From CBDFGE01 sp965247055 (GTDB lineage: Bacteria; Chloroflexota; Dehalococcoidia; Lucifugimonadales; JAGWBF01), in contig CBDFGE010000002.1 in the NCBI GenBank assembly GCA_965247055.1, positions 1-64,000 on the forward strand: a DNA stretch of 64,000 bases. Reading direction: 5' to 3'. Position numbers and translations under genes: made by a program. Numbering within the stretch: position 1 is the first letter of the stretch; each line of letters begins with the position of its first letter. The notes under the pieces were generated by a model. The model had not been told where the DNA came from. It saw only the letters and a program-made list of their open reading frames with translations, and searched no databases. Below are positions 1 through 7,585 of this stretch, piece after piece.

Positions 1-1932
1 GGCGTGGCCTTGGGGACGGTCGTGGCGGGCTGGGGATGGTGGCGCTGGAGGCGGGCTCGCTCCCGCGTCCACGACCCGCTGTTGATCAAGGAGAAGGTCT
101 CCCGCATCGCCTTTGGCGCGGAGCTTCAGGTCACCGCCATTCTGCCCAAAGACGCTAAGGAGCCACGTCGCCGCGCAAATGAGCTGCTGAGCCGGGTGGC
201 GGCGGCCTACCGCCACTACGACAACCCCGCAGGCGCTCGCTTCCGGGTGGGCAAGGTGCGGCCTACGGTGCCGGTCCCGTCCTTGCAGCCCGCTTCCACG
301 GGGCTCTTCGGCAAGCGCAGCGTCCTGGGGGTGCGGGAGGTGGCCTGCCTGTGGCACCCGCCGGGCGCAAGAGATGAGACCCCCCTGGTGGAGCGGTCGG
401 GAGCACGGGTGCTCCTTCCCTCGGCAGAGGCACCAGGGGCGGCGCTCTGGTGGGCCAGACCACGGCGGGCAATCCCCGGGATATCCACTTCCCCGACGAC
501 CTGCTGCGACGCCACCACCTCTACGTGGCCCGCACCCGCATGGGGAAAAGCACCCTCATGCACCACATCGTCTCCCACAAGCTGAAACAGAAGGCCAAGG
601 GCAAGGACCCCGACGCCATCGTCGTTGTCGATCCCCACACCGACCTGGTGAGCGGGCTGCTGGGGCAGGTGCCCGAGTCCCTCATCGACCGGGTGCGCCT
701 CATCGACCTGGCCGACGATGCGGGGGCTCCCGGCATCAACCTGCTCGACACCAGAATATTTGCCGACAGGGACCGCACCGCCGACTCGGTGGTGCGGGTC
801 GCCAAGGGCCTCTGGGACCAGTGGGGACCGAGGATGCAGTCCATCCTGGAGCAGACCGTCAAGACCCTCCACGAGGCCAATGAGAGGGTGGACGCCGATC
901 AGCAGTACACCATCCTGGACGGGCTCAGGCTCCTCTCCGACGACAAGTTCCAGGCCAAGGTGCTGGCCAAGGTGAGCGACCCCTACCTGCTTGAGTGGTG
1001 GAGCAGGGACTTCAGTAACTGGCACCGCCAGTACAAGGCAGAGGCTCTGGCCCCCGTCCAGACCCGCCTCTCCTACTACGCCTCATCCAAAAAGGCACGG
1101 GCCATCCTGGGCCAGTCCCGCTCCACCATCGACATGCGCCAGCTGATCCTGGACGGCGGCGTGCTTCTGGTCTCCACCTCCCAGGGAACGGCGGGCAGGG
1201 ACGTGGCCGCCCTGGTGGGTGCCTCCATCCTGAACCTGGTGGACGCCGTGATTCGGGAGCAGGGAGCCCTGCCCCTCGAAAAACGCAGGGGCGTCCTGGT
1301 GGTGGTGGACGAGATGCAGTCCATGCCCGGCGTGGACTACGAGACCATGCTCTCCGAGCTGGGGAAGTTTGGGGCATCGTTCATCCTCGCCACCCAGGGC
1401 CTGGCCAAGCTGGGGCGACCTCTCCCGCACCATGCAGGACTCCATCATGTCCAACGTGGGCTGTCTGGCCGTCTTCCAGGTGGCGGGTAACGACGCAAGG
1501 ACCCTGGTCTGGGAGCTGGGCAAGGACCGGGTCTCCGAGGATGACATCACCTCTCTGCCGGTGCACCACTGCTACGTGCGGGCCACCGTGGACAAGGAGC
1601 GGCTCCCCGTCTTCTCCATGGCCGTCAGGAAGCCCGATGCGGGAGACCCCGAAGTCGCCGCCCGCATCCGCGCCGCCACTGGCGGCTACGCCACCCCGGT
1701 GAAGGAGATAGCCGCCGGCCAGGGCGAGTCGGAGCGGCTGGTGGAGCAGTACCGGGCGGCGATTGCGGCCCTGGAGAGGGGCAATAAGACCCCGCCCAGC
1801 AATGGCCCGGCTCCCAAGAAACGGGACAAGCCCTCCAAGCGGCGCAATCAGCGAACCAAGCGGGACAAGGCGGCTGGCGCAACCGAGACGAAGAAGGAGC
1901 AAGACGCTCCTGAAGAGGAGCAGGGCGCATGA
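1..1932 (+). pseudogene. TraG/VirD4-like coupling ATPase, two compensating frameshifts, 5' partial
   Basis: Conjugative-transfer type ATPase that would pump DNA through a type IV secretion channel. The frame is open at the left edge, starting in a hydrophobic Trp-rich segment (membrane anchor). A Walker A-like RTRMGKST lies near 530-555 and Walker B (VLVVVDE) near 1297-1317, followed by a TQGL motif typical of these ATPases. The C-terminus is a charged Lys/Glu-rich tail. Reading shifts frame at about 436-446 (one G missing from a G4 run) and returns at 1412-1415 (one extra G in another G4 run). The two cancel, so the protein is intact if they are sequencing errors. Its stop overlaps the next start (ATGA). 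Confidence 0.7.
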
Positions 1933-3584
1933 CGCTCACCGAGTGCCAAGAAGAGCTACTGGGACATCTGGCAGCCATGCCCTTCCTCGACCGGCTGGAG
2001 CTGGTCGCCGTCTCCGGCTGGTCTCGGGGCTCGGTCTACGAGAGCGTCGAGAAATTTGAGGTCGAGGGCCTGGCCGCCTCCGTCCCCCACGCCACGGACG
2101 TCACGCCGCCAACGCGCCGGTTCTATCTCACCCCATCTGGGCTGCACCGGCTGGCACGGGTCGAGGGCATGACGGTGGATGAGCTTCTGAACCTCTATCC
2201 CGTCTCCGCCCAGTGGCAGCGCGTCCTCCTGGAGCGGCTGGATGCCGCCGCAGTCATCTACCGGCTCGCTGCCACTATCTCCAACATCGCCCACCCCATC
2301 CGGTTCCGCTGGTACCGGGCCAAGCCCATGGACGCCGCCATCGTCCTTCCCGATGAACGCATCATCGGCGTCGTCAGGCAGGGGCTCACCTCCGACAGGA
2401 CGGCCTTCTCCAAGCGGCTCTGGAGGCTGCGGGACGGCCCGTCGCCCAGCGCCATCCTTGTCCTGCTTCCCGACGAGGTGCGCCTCCGACAGGCGAGGAG
2501 GCTGCTGGCAGGAGCGCCGGCCGCTTCGTTCCTCGCCCTTGAGCGGGACGCTGTGTCGGCAGACCCATCCACGCCCGTATGGCGCATACCCTCGGACTCG
2601 GTATCCCTCGACCTCAGTAGGGCCTTGAAGCACACCAGCCCCAACGGAGATCTGCCTACCGAGGAGCCGCCCGAGCGGGTCTCCCTCCCCGAACACCTCA
2701 ACGTGGACGGGCAGGACGACTCCGCACCCGACCACCTGCTGCCTGCGCTGCTCAAATCGACGGAGAAGCGCTGCCTCGACCTGCTCTCCGACTGGCCCTG
2801 GATGACGCCCGCTCACCTGGGTGGGGTGCTGGAGGTGAAGCGGTCGAGGATCTCCCAGCTTCTGCAACGGCTCACAAGCCTGGGTCTCGTCATCGACGAC
2901 GTTGTAGAGGGCCGTCGCCGCCTCATCCTTTCCGACCTGGGGCTCTCTGTCCTCGCAAGGCGCGATCGCACCTCCGTGGGCGCGATGAAGAAGCGATGGA
3001 GCGCCTCCCTTACAGACCCTGACCGTGCCGCTACCTGGCGAAACGTCTCCGGAGCAAGAGCCCGTCAGCTGCTCAGGAACATTCAGCACACCGATGCGGT
3101 GCACTGGTTCATAGCCGTCCTGGCGAAGCAGGCCCGCAGCCGGGGACGGGAGCTGGCGCAGCTCGACTCCCCTGGACGGGCCTCCAGGTACTTCCGCTAC
3201 GCAGAGAGGCTCCACTCGGTCCGTCCCGACGCCTTCGGCCTGCTGCACAACGGACAGGCGATCTGGCCCTTCTTCCTGGAATGGGAGCGCCGGGCGGTAC
3301 GCCCCATCACCATGGCGGCCAGGATCGCCCCCTACCTGCGCTACTACTCCACCCACCGGCCCATCGACGACCACGGCGCTCAGCCTGCCGTATTGGTCGT
3401 CTTCGACGACGACGTGGCCGAGACCCACTTTCTCCGCATCGCCAAAGAGGAGATGCACACCGCGAAGGTGCAGGTGCCCCTGTTTGTGGCTCCCAGAAAC
3501 CTGTTGGAGAGGGTGGGGCCGCTGGGTCCGGCCTGGCGCACCCCTGACCGCTGGGAGCCTATCCATCCTTTCAACGACCCCTAA
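1929..3584 (+). CDS. Replication-relaxation-like HTH protein
   Basis: A 551-residue protein with two winged-helix-like regions (about residues 1-75 and 275-345, the latter containing KRSRISQLLQRLTSLGLV). The C-terminal half (about 370-540) resembles the replication-relaxation family found next to coupling ATPases on plasmids and ICEs. The start overlaps the upstream stop as ATGA, which suggests translational coupling. The family is thought to help mobile-element replication or processing; the exact activity is not known. Family assignment rests on domain layout and context, so a plain DNA-binding protein is the alternative. Confidence 0.6.
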   Translation: MTLTECQEELLGHLAAMPFLDRLELVAVSGWSRGSVYESVEKFEVEGLAASVPHATDVTPPTRRFYLTPSGLHRLARVEGMTVDELLNLYPVSAQWQRVLLERLDAAAVIYRLAATISNIAHPIRFRWYRAKPMDAAIVLPDERIIGVVRQGLTSDRTAFSKRLWRLRDGPSPSAILVLLPDEVRLRQARRLLAGAPAASFLALERDAVSADPSTPVWRIPSDSVSLDLSRALKHTSPNGDLPTEEPPERVSLPEHLNVDGQDDSAPDHLLPALLKSTEKRCLDLLSDWPWMTPAHLGGVLEVKRSRISQLLQRLTSLGLVIDDVVEGRRRLILSDLGLSVLARRDRTSVGAMKKRWSASLTDPDRAATWRNVSGARARQLLRNIQHTDAVHWFIAVLAKQARSRGRELAQLDSPGRASRYFRYAERLHSVRPDAFGLLHNGQAIWPFFLEWERRAVRPITMAARIAPYLRYYSTHRPIDDHGAQPAVLVVFDDDVAETHFLRIAKEEMHTAKVQVPLFVAPRNLLERVGPLGPAWRTPDRWEPIHPFNDP

Positions 3585-3611
3585 ACACCTATAGGAGACG
3601 GGAGAAGAATC

Positions 3612-4370
3612 ATGCGTCTGTACTACATCGACGAGTCCGAAGGCCCCCGCTACTACGTCCGCTCCGCCCTGGGAGTGGATGGCGAGGTCTGGAACCGGCT
3701 CTTTGCCGGCATCCACGCATGGCGTCTGGAGCTAATGGAGCGGTACGGAATCCCCCTGTCCAGGGAGCTTCACGCCTGCGACCTGCTGGCGGGACGGGGG
3801 CTGCTCGCCAAGAACGGAACGAACAGCGAACGGGTGTCCGTGGCACAGGGAGCCAGTGTCTTTCTGGAGGGTCTGTGCCGCCTGGAGGATGCCGCCAGGC
3901 GCATGGGCGGCATCGAGGTCATCAACGTCTGCCTCCACAAGCCGGAGAGCAGGAGGTACGAGCAGGCCAGCCTTGACCGCCTCCTCAACCGCATCAACAC
4001 CTCGGTCACCTCAGCCAATAGGCACGCTTTCCTCATCTTCGACGAGGGGAAGGAGCAGATGATCACCCGGCTCTACGGTCGGCTCAAGGTGCGCAACCAC
4101 GTTCCCAGCCGCTACGACCTCTGGGAGGACGGGGAGAAGACCAGGAACATCCCCATAGAGCACGTCATCGGTGGCCCCGCCTTCCGCAGCTCCAAGGACG
4201 ACTACCTGCTTCAGATGGCGGACTTCATCGCTCATGCCCTGCTGAAGCAGCAGGAGGAACCCGTCCCTAGAGTAGAGAACCACGGCATCGCCGAAGCCTT
4301 CTCCATCCTCGACGTGGCCCTCAATAGACAGGCGTCGAGGCGGGACCCCCAGGGGGTTGTAAGGAGATGA
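3612..4370 (+). CDS. DUF3800 domain-containing protein
   Basis: A 252-residue protein that opens with MRLYYIDESEGPRYYV, the acidic YxDES signature of DUF3800, a family with an RNase H-like fold common in mobile elements and defence islands. A second acidic cluster (FLIFDEGKEQM, about residues 137-147) and a late Asp pair near DDYLLQMADFIAH (about 196-208) fit the expected catalytic layout. A GGAGACGGGAGAAG tract sits just upstream of the ATG. It lies 27 bp after the replication-relaxation gene and before a terminator, so it is probably the last gene of that transcript. Nuclease activity is inferred from the fold only. Confidence 0.75.
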   Translation: MRLYYIDESEGPRYYVRSALGVDGEVWNRLFAGIHAWRLELMERYGIPLSRELHACDLLAGRGLLAKNGTNSERVSVAQGASVFLEGLCRLEDAARRMGGIEVINVCLHKPESRRYEQASLDRLLNRINTSVTSANRHAFLIFDEGKEQMITRLYGRLKVRNHVPSRYDLWEDGEKTRNIPIEHVIGGPAFRSSKDDYLLQMADFIAHALLKQQEEPVPRVENHGIAEAFSILDVALNRQASRRDPQGVVRR

Positions 4371-4399
4371 AGGCCAAGGGACAATCAACCCTCGGACCA

Positions 4400-4429
4400 T
4401 TGACGACAGACGGCTCTTGGTGCTATATC
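4400..4429 (+). promoter_or_regulatory. Candidate promoter of a short transcript
   Basis: TTGACG at 4400-4405, then 18 bp to TATATC at 4424-4429, with an extended TG at 4421-4422. No protein start with a ribosome site follows before the terminator at 4465, so if active it would make an RNA of about 60 bases. Confidence 0.35.
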
Positions 4430-4435
4430 CTACCT

Positions 4436-4497
4436 ACCACCCCTACCGATTCGAGGGTAGGGTCGAGACCGCCCTCCGAGGCGGTCTCTGTCTTTTT
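4436..4497 (+). ncRNA. Possible small structured RNA
   Basis: Between the candidate promoter and the terminator are two tandem hairpins: CCCTACC (4441-4447) pairing with GGTAGGG (4456-4462), and the terminator stem 4465-4488. A 62-nt RNA of this shape resembles plasmid or ICE regulatory RNAs. It is antisense to the 3' end of the truncated leftward PP-loop gene. No family is recognised; it may just be the 3' tail of the DUF3800 transcript. Confidence 0.25.
4465..4497 (+). terminator. Rho-independent terminator
   Basis: A perfect 9-bp stem, GAGACCGCC (4465-4473) with GGCGGTCTC (4480-4488), a 6-nt loop, and TGTCTTTTT after it. It ends rightward transcription from the element's transfer genes or the short RNA. 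Confidence 0.8.
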
Positions 4498-4499
4498 CA

Positions 4500-4729
4500 G
4501 CAGGGTAACGACGACCTGAAGAGGCACACGGACGGCGGGCGTAACAGAGAGGGAACGGAAGGCGTCGGGACAGCCACTCCAGGTGAGAGTATATGGTGGG
4601 TGGTTCCCAATGAGTATCGGCGAAGATGGCCCAGTCCGGCACGCCGCCGAATGCGCCATCGCCCGCCATGAGAGCCATTACCGTGGACTGGACGCCTCCT
4701 CCGAGGCTGATGACCGTGAGGCGATTCAT
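4500..4729 (-). pseudogene. Truncated PP-loop (PAPS-reductase-like) ATPase
   Basis: The leftward frame begins MNRLTVISLGGGVQSTVMAL, the P-loop (SxGxxST-type) of the PAPS reductase/DndC-like nucleotide-binding family, followed by DWAIFADTHWEPPTIYSHLE. The similarity ends near residue 60; the rest of the frame only translates the terminator stem. Family members are usually over 200 residues, so this is an N-terminal remnant or very short derivative. Its start overlaps the preceding HTH stop (ATGA), so it was part of the leftward operon. The intact relatives occur in phages and modification systems. Confidence 0.6.
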
Positions 4730-4998
4730 TGCAGCGCCGCCTCCTGATCTTCAGCTTCCGGCAGCAGGTGGCGTAGCAGCCCCAGCCCGTCGGCAAACCT
4801 GAACAGTGCGATGAGGTGCCCCGAGCCCGGCTGCGTCCCCGTGCGCCAGCGGCGCAACATGCGGGCGTCAACGCCCAGGGCGCGGGCCAGTCCAAGCCAG
4901 GTCAGCCCTGTGGCCTCCTTCAGGCTCTCCAGCCGCTGGGGGAAGTCCGGCGGGAACTCCGATGGGAGCTTGTGGTAGACCCATTTCTGACGGCCCAA
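4726..4998 (-). CDS. Small HTH protein A of a tandem paralog set
   Basis: About 90 residues from a TTG start at 4998. The core FPQRLESLKEATGLTWLGLA followed by RALGVD and RRWR is an XRE/Cro-like helix-turn-helix that closely matches the next two genes. A longer frame begins at 5124 but would overlap protein B by 120 bp, so the TTG is preferred. It is coupled to the downstream PP-loop fragment by ATGA. Likely a DNA-binding regulator of element functions; target unknown. Confidence 0.6.
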   Translation of the reverse strand: MGRQKWVYHKLPSEFPPDFPQRLESLKEATGLTWLGLARALGVDARMLRRWRTGTQPGSGHLIALFRFADGLGLLRHLLPEAEDQEAALQ

Positions 4999-5002
4999 GG
5001 CG

Positions 5003-5305
5003 CTAGACTCCCCGGCGGAGGAGTTCCGCCTCCTCGGGGACCAACGCCTCCATACCCCCTGGCACCTCGGATGCCAACTGGAACAGGGCCAGCATGGCCC
5101 CTCCCGTGGGCTCACTGCCTCCACGCCAACGGCGCACCCGCTGGTAGCTCACTCCCAGACGCCGGGACAGGGCCTTCCAACTCAGGCCGGAGGTCTCTTT
5201 GAGAAACTCCAAACGCTGGGGGAAGTCTCGGGGCAGTTTGCCTCGCCGGTTTCGGCCGATTCTCTGAAGGCATTCCATATCTCTGATCCCTCTCATTGAC
5301 GACAT
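5003..5305 (-). CDS. Small HTH protein B of a tandem paralog set
   Basis: A 100-residue protein with the same core as its neighbours: FPQRLEFLKETSGLSWKALS, then LGVSYQRVRRWRGG and a Gly-Gly-x-x-LALFQLA tail. The ATG has an AGGAGG site 7-8 bp upstream. It starts 2 bp after the stop of protein C, so the genes are translated as an operon. The Trp-containing second helix (SW) and the RW pair are shared with both paralogs and mark a local duplication. Predicted DNA-binding; function otherwise unknown. Confidence 0.65.
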   Translation of the reverse strand: MSSMRGIRDMECLQRIGRNRRGKLPRDFPQRLEFLKETSGLSWKALSRRLGVSYQRVRRWRGGSEPTGGAMLALFQLASEVPGGMEALVPEEAELLRRGV

Positions 5306-5307
5306 CT

Positions 5308-5595
5308 CTAATTCCTCCTGTAGACGACTATCCGGTCATCATCCAGTAGCTTTCCAAGACCCTCGGGCACCAGAGTCGCCACCATGACCAGCGATAGCAC
5401 GGCCCCTCCGCAGGGCTCCCCTCCCTGGCGCCAGCGATGCACCTGTTTCATGTCCACCCCGAGGCATGTAGCGAGCCCCTCCCAGGACAGGCCAGTGATC
5501 TCCTTGAGCCTGGTTAATCGGCGGGGGAAGTCCTCCGGCATTAAGGCGACACCAGGCGAAAACGGCGGGTCCGTGGGACGGCGCTGGCTAGTCAT
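5308..5595 (-). CDS. Small HTH protein C of a tandem paralog set
   Basis: About 95 residues from the ATG at 5595, which overlaps the stop of protein D; a later start at MPEDFPRRL is also possible. Core FPRRLTRLKEITGLSWEGLA, LGVDMKQVHRWRQGG and GGAVLSLVMVA match proteins A and B. Differences are concentrated in the recognition helix (DARMLRRW, SYQRVRRW, DMKQVHRW), which is what would be expected if the copies bind different sites or form mixed dimers. Confidence 0.6.
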   Translation of the reverse strand: MTSQRRPTDPPFSPGVALMPEDFPRRLTRLKEITGLSWEGLATCLGVDMKQVHRWRQGGEPCGGAVLSLVMVATLVPEGLGKLLDDDRIVVYRRN

Positions 5596-5830
5596 GGGCG
5601 TCCTCCAAGATGAACACCTCGTCAAAGGGAGGATTGCCCAGGGCTTGGAGCAGCCGACGCCGCATCTTGGGCGACGGGTTGCGCTGGCCGTTGAGCAGCT
5701 GGGAGAGGTAGCCCGAGGTCGAGCCCATCACATGGGCAAGCTGGTTCTGCGACATGTGGATGTGGTTGAGGATGTTCCACACACCCCCGGCCTTCACACG
5801 CACCCTCTTGAGGGCTGGCCTACCCGACAT
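5588..5830 (-). CDS. XRE-family HTH protein D
   Basis: An 80-residue protein with the motif MSQNQLAHVMGSTSGYLSQL followed by LNGQRNPSPKMRRRLLQALG, a clear Cro/C1-type helix-turn-helix (about residues 26-66). It is not part of the A-C paralog set. The start overlaps the upstream gene by 11 bp and the stop overlaps protein C, so it belongs to one leftward transcript that begins at about 6100. Probably a Cro-like regulator of the element. Confidence 0.7.
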   Translation of the reverse strand: MSGRPALKRVRVKAGGVWNILNHIHMSQNQLAHVMGSTSGYLSQLLNGQRNPSPKMRRRLLQALGNPPFDEVFILEDAHD

Positions 5831-5999
5831 CCTGCTCGGCTTCCCGTTGAGATTCGGCAGACACGCCGTTCTGGGATACCCCCCGGTTGGCGTCAGCCAG
5901 GTCCTTGAGGTAGGCGCGGACCATCATCCGCGCCAGGATGCGCAGCCCCTTGATGCGAAGCTCCTCTTGCTTCTTGGTCAGACGAACGTCTTTAGGCAA
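5820..5999 (-). CDS. Small basic protein, first gene of leftward operon
   Basis: A 59-residue frame from a TTG at 5999, chosen because AAAGGTG lies 7 bp upstream. The frame stays open to 6206, but earlier starts would put the promoter/operator at 6101-6137 inside the gene and have no ribosome site. The sequence is Lys/Arg-rich and mostly helical (RLTKKQEELRIKGLRILARM). No family is recognised. Its position, first after the control region, is that of phage or ICE early genes such as excisionase or antirepressor, but nothing in the sequence proves this. Confidence 0.45.
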   Translation of the reverse strand: MPKDVRLTKKQEELRIKGLRILARMMVRAYLKDLADANRGVSQNGVSAESQREAEQDVG

Positions 6000-6100
6000 A
6001 AAAGCGACACCTTTCCGACTGGATTGGGCTGCCAAATGGCCGTTGCGCGTGGCACGGCCTGTGGGTACGATGACAGCCGGAGGGAACAGTAGTTCGGCCT

Positions 6101-6137
6101 TTGCTATAGTATAGCAACGCTGTATAATAGCGGACAA
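6101..6137 (-). promoter_or_regulatory. Leftward promoter with palindromic operator
   Basis: On the minus strand TTGTCC (6132-6137), an 18-bp spacer and TATACT (6108-6113) with an extended TG form a promoter for the leftward operon. The -10 is the centre of a perfect 17-bp palindrome, TTGCTATA-G-TATAGCAA (6101-6117), of the form TTGC-N9-GCAA. A repressor there would block the promoter. A plus-strand pair TTGCTA/TATAAT (6101-6128, 16-bp spacer) also exists, so direction is not certain. Confidence 0.6.
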
Positions 6138-6177
6138 GGGATTTATGGCATTATTTACCATTTCGGCCACAAAGTGC

Positions 6178-6206
6178 TTGCAAACATGTAGCAAGTGTTC
6201 TATCAT
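6178..6206 (+). promoter_or_regulatory. Repressor-gene promoter with second operator
   Basis: TTGCAA (6178-6183), 17-bp spacer, TATCAT (6201-6206). The -35 and spacer form TTGC-AAACATGTA-GCAA (6178-6194), the same TTGC-N9-GCAA pattern as the leftward operator. The expected transcription start is at or within 1-2 bases of the ATG at 6213, so the repressor mRNA would be leaderless. Confidence 0.6.
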
Positions 6207-6212
6207 AGGGAC

Positions 6213-6614
6213 ATGATGGACCCAGAATCCGCCGAACTGGACATAGGCCCCTACCTGAAAGAGCTGCGGGGAGACCGCAGCTTGCGCCAGGTGGCCCGAG
6301 ACTCAGGCGTCTCCGATCCCTTCCTTTCCCAGATCGAGAAGGGTCAGAGGAATCCCGGCCTCCGAATACTCAGGAAGCTGGCGGACTTCTACGAGGTCTC
6401 CCTCAATGACTTGCTGAGACGGGCCGGATACCTGGAAGATGTTGAAGACCCCTATGCCGACGAGGAGGCCAACGTCGACCGGGCCTTCCGGTACGTGGTG
6501 GCCGACCCCAGGTTCAATTTCGGCACCAGGCTCGATGGACCCCTCACCACGGCGGCGAAAAGGTTCATCGTCGAGATGTACGAACAACTCACCGATAAGC
6601 AGCTTTTGGAATGA
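6213..6614 (+). CDS. ImmR-like XRE repressor
   Basis: About 133 residues from the ATG at 6213. The N-terminal HTH reads LRGDRSLRQVARDSGVSDPF then LSQIEKGQRNPGLRILRKLA (about residues 12-60), a textbook C1/Cro domain; the C-terminal part (about 75-130) may mediate dimerisation. A GTG at 6195 would lie upstream of the predicted -10, so ATG is preferred. It overlaps the next gene as ATGA. An XRE repressor coupled to an ImmA-type peptidase next to a recombinase is the arrangement of the ICEBs1 ImmR/ImmA switch, where the peptidase cleaves the repressor to allow excision. Confidence 0.75.
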   Translation: MMDPESAELDIGPYLKELRGDRSLRQVARDSGVSDPFLSQIEKGQRNPGLRILRKLADFYEVSLNDLLRRAGYLEDVEDPYADEEANVDRAFRYVVADPRFNFGTRLDGPLTTAAKRFIVEMYEQLTDKQLLE

Positions 6615-7567
6615 TGAGAACGCTGGACGACTTCAGAGAGACCATCCTGGCAAGGCTGTCGTGCAGGCAGCGGAACGACCCCGCCTACATCGCCCACCTG
6701 TTCGTCCGCTACTTCCGCGTGTCGGTCCGCCCCGGCTTCGAGGAGCTCATCAAGGTGCTGGAAGAGGCTGGCATCGCGTCTGTGCTGGGGCAGAAGCTGC
6801 CCGGCGGTCTTAGGGGTACCCACTTCAGCTTGGACCAGCGCCACTACTCGATCCGATACTCAACCGACCAGTGGGAGGGGGGCAAGAACCACACCGTCCT
6901 TCACGAGACCTACGAGATCATTCACGAGATGCTCTCGGACCAGGAGATGGAGCCTTCGCCCTCCAGGAAGCTCTGCTGGGATGCCGACTATTTCGCCGCC
7001 TCGGTGCTGATGCAGCCTGCGGTGTTCGCTCCCTTCGCCAAGGCTTCCGGCCTGGACATAATCGCTCTCCGCTCACAGTTCGAGTGCTCTTACGCCTCAG
7101 TGACCCTGCGGCTCGCCGAAGTCATGCGGAACCAGCCCCTCCTGGGGGTCCTGTATCAACGCCAAGAACAGGGCAACCCGGCCGAGTGGACCGAGCCACC
7201 GGACCGTCGCCAATTCAGGGCCACCATCGTGACACGCACTCAGGGCTTCGGCATCCGGGATCCTCGCGTCCTCTGTGGTTCACGAGGCGGCATGCCCCGC
7301 AAGGGCACCACTCCATCCCCTGGCTCGATTGCCGAGTGGGTGGTGCTCAACGGCAAGGCTGCATACGCCGAGGTGGAGTCCACGCGTCTGGGCGCACGAA
7401 GCGGCGACATCGCCATCGCTGCCAGGCCGGTCACGTGGAAGGGACAGCTGGCGAAGGTTGCAGTCGTGGCCGTGCCCTACCAGCAACGCGGGGCGCTGAG
7501 GCCCCAGATAAACAACGGAGTCGCCTTCGAGCGGCTCTTCGACTACCAGGAACTCACCATTAAATAG
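6611..7567 (+). CDS. ImmA/IrrE-like putative metallopeptidase
   Basis: A 318-residue protein. The segment HTVLHETYEIIHEML (about residues 95-109) and the following DADYFAASVLMQPAVF match the zincin core and FAAxxLMP helix of ImmA/IrrE peptidases. The usual HExxH is HETYE here: the second His is Glu. The C-terminal 120 residues form an additional domain. It is translationally coupled to the upstream repressor, so repressor cleavage or inactivation is the likely role. The altered metal site could mean changed metal binding or a non-catalytic sensor. Confidence 0.65.
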   Translation: MMRTLDDFRETILARLSCRQRNDPAYIAHLFVRYFRVSVRPGFEELIKVLEEAGIASVLGQKLPGGLRGTHFSLDQRHYSIRYSTDQWEGGKNHTVLHETYEIIHEMLSDQEMEPSPSRKLCWDADYFAASVLMQPAVFAPFAKASGLDIIALRSQFECSYASVTLRLAEVMRNQPLLGVLYQRQEQGNPAEWTEPPDRRQFRATIVTRTQGFGIRDPRVLCGSRGGMPRKGTTPSPGSIAEWVVLNGKAAYAEVESTRLGARSGDIAIAARPVTWKGQLAKVAVVAVPYQQRGALRPQINNGVAFERLFDYQELTIK

Positions 7568-7585
7568 GCAAAAAAGGGGGAGGAT

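Noticed and set aside
1956..3716. 586-residue frame on the minus strand
   Set aside because: Mirror of the replication-relaxation gene; composition is a codon-reversed shadow with no domain signature.
4417..4671. 84-residue plus-strand frame over the terminator
   Set aside because: It reads through a perfect terminator and across the antisense of the PP-loop remnant; no ribosome site.
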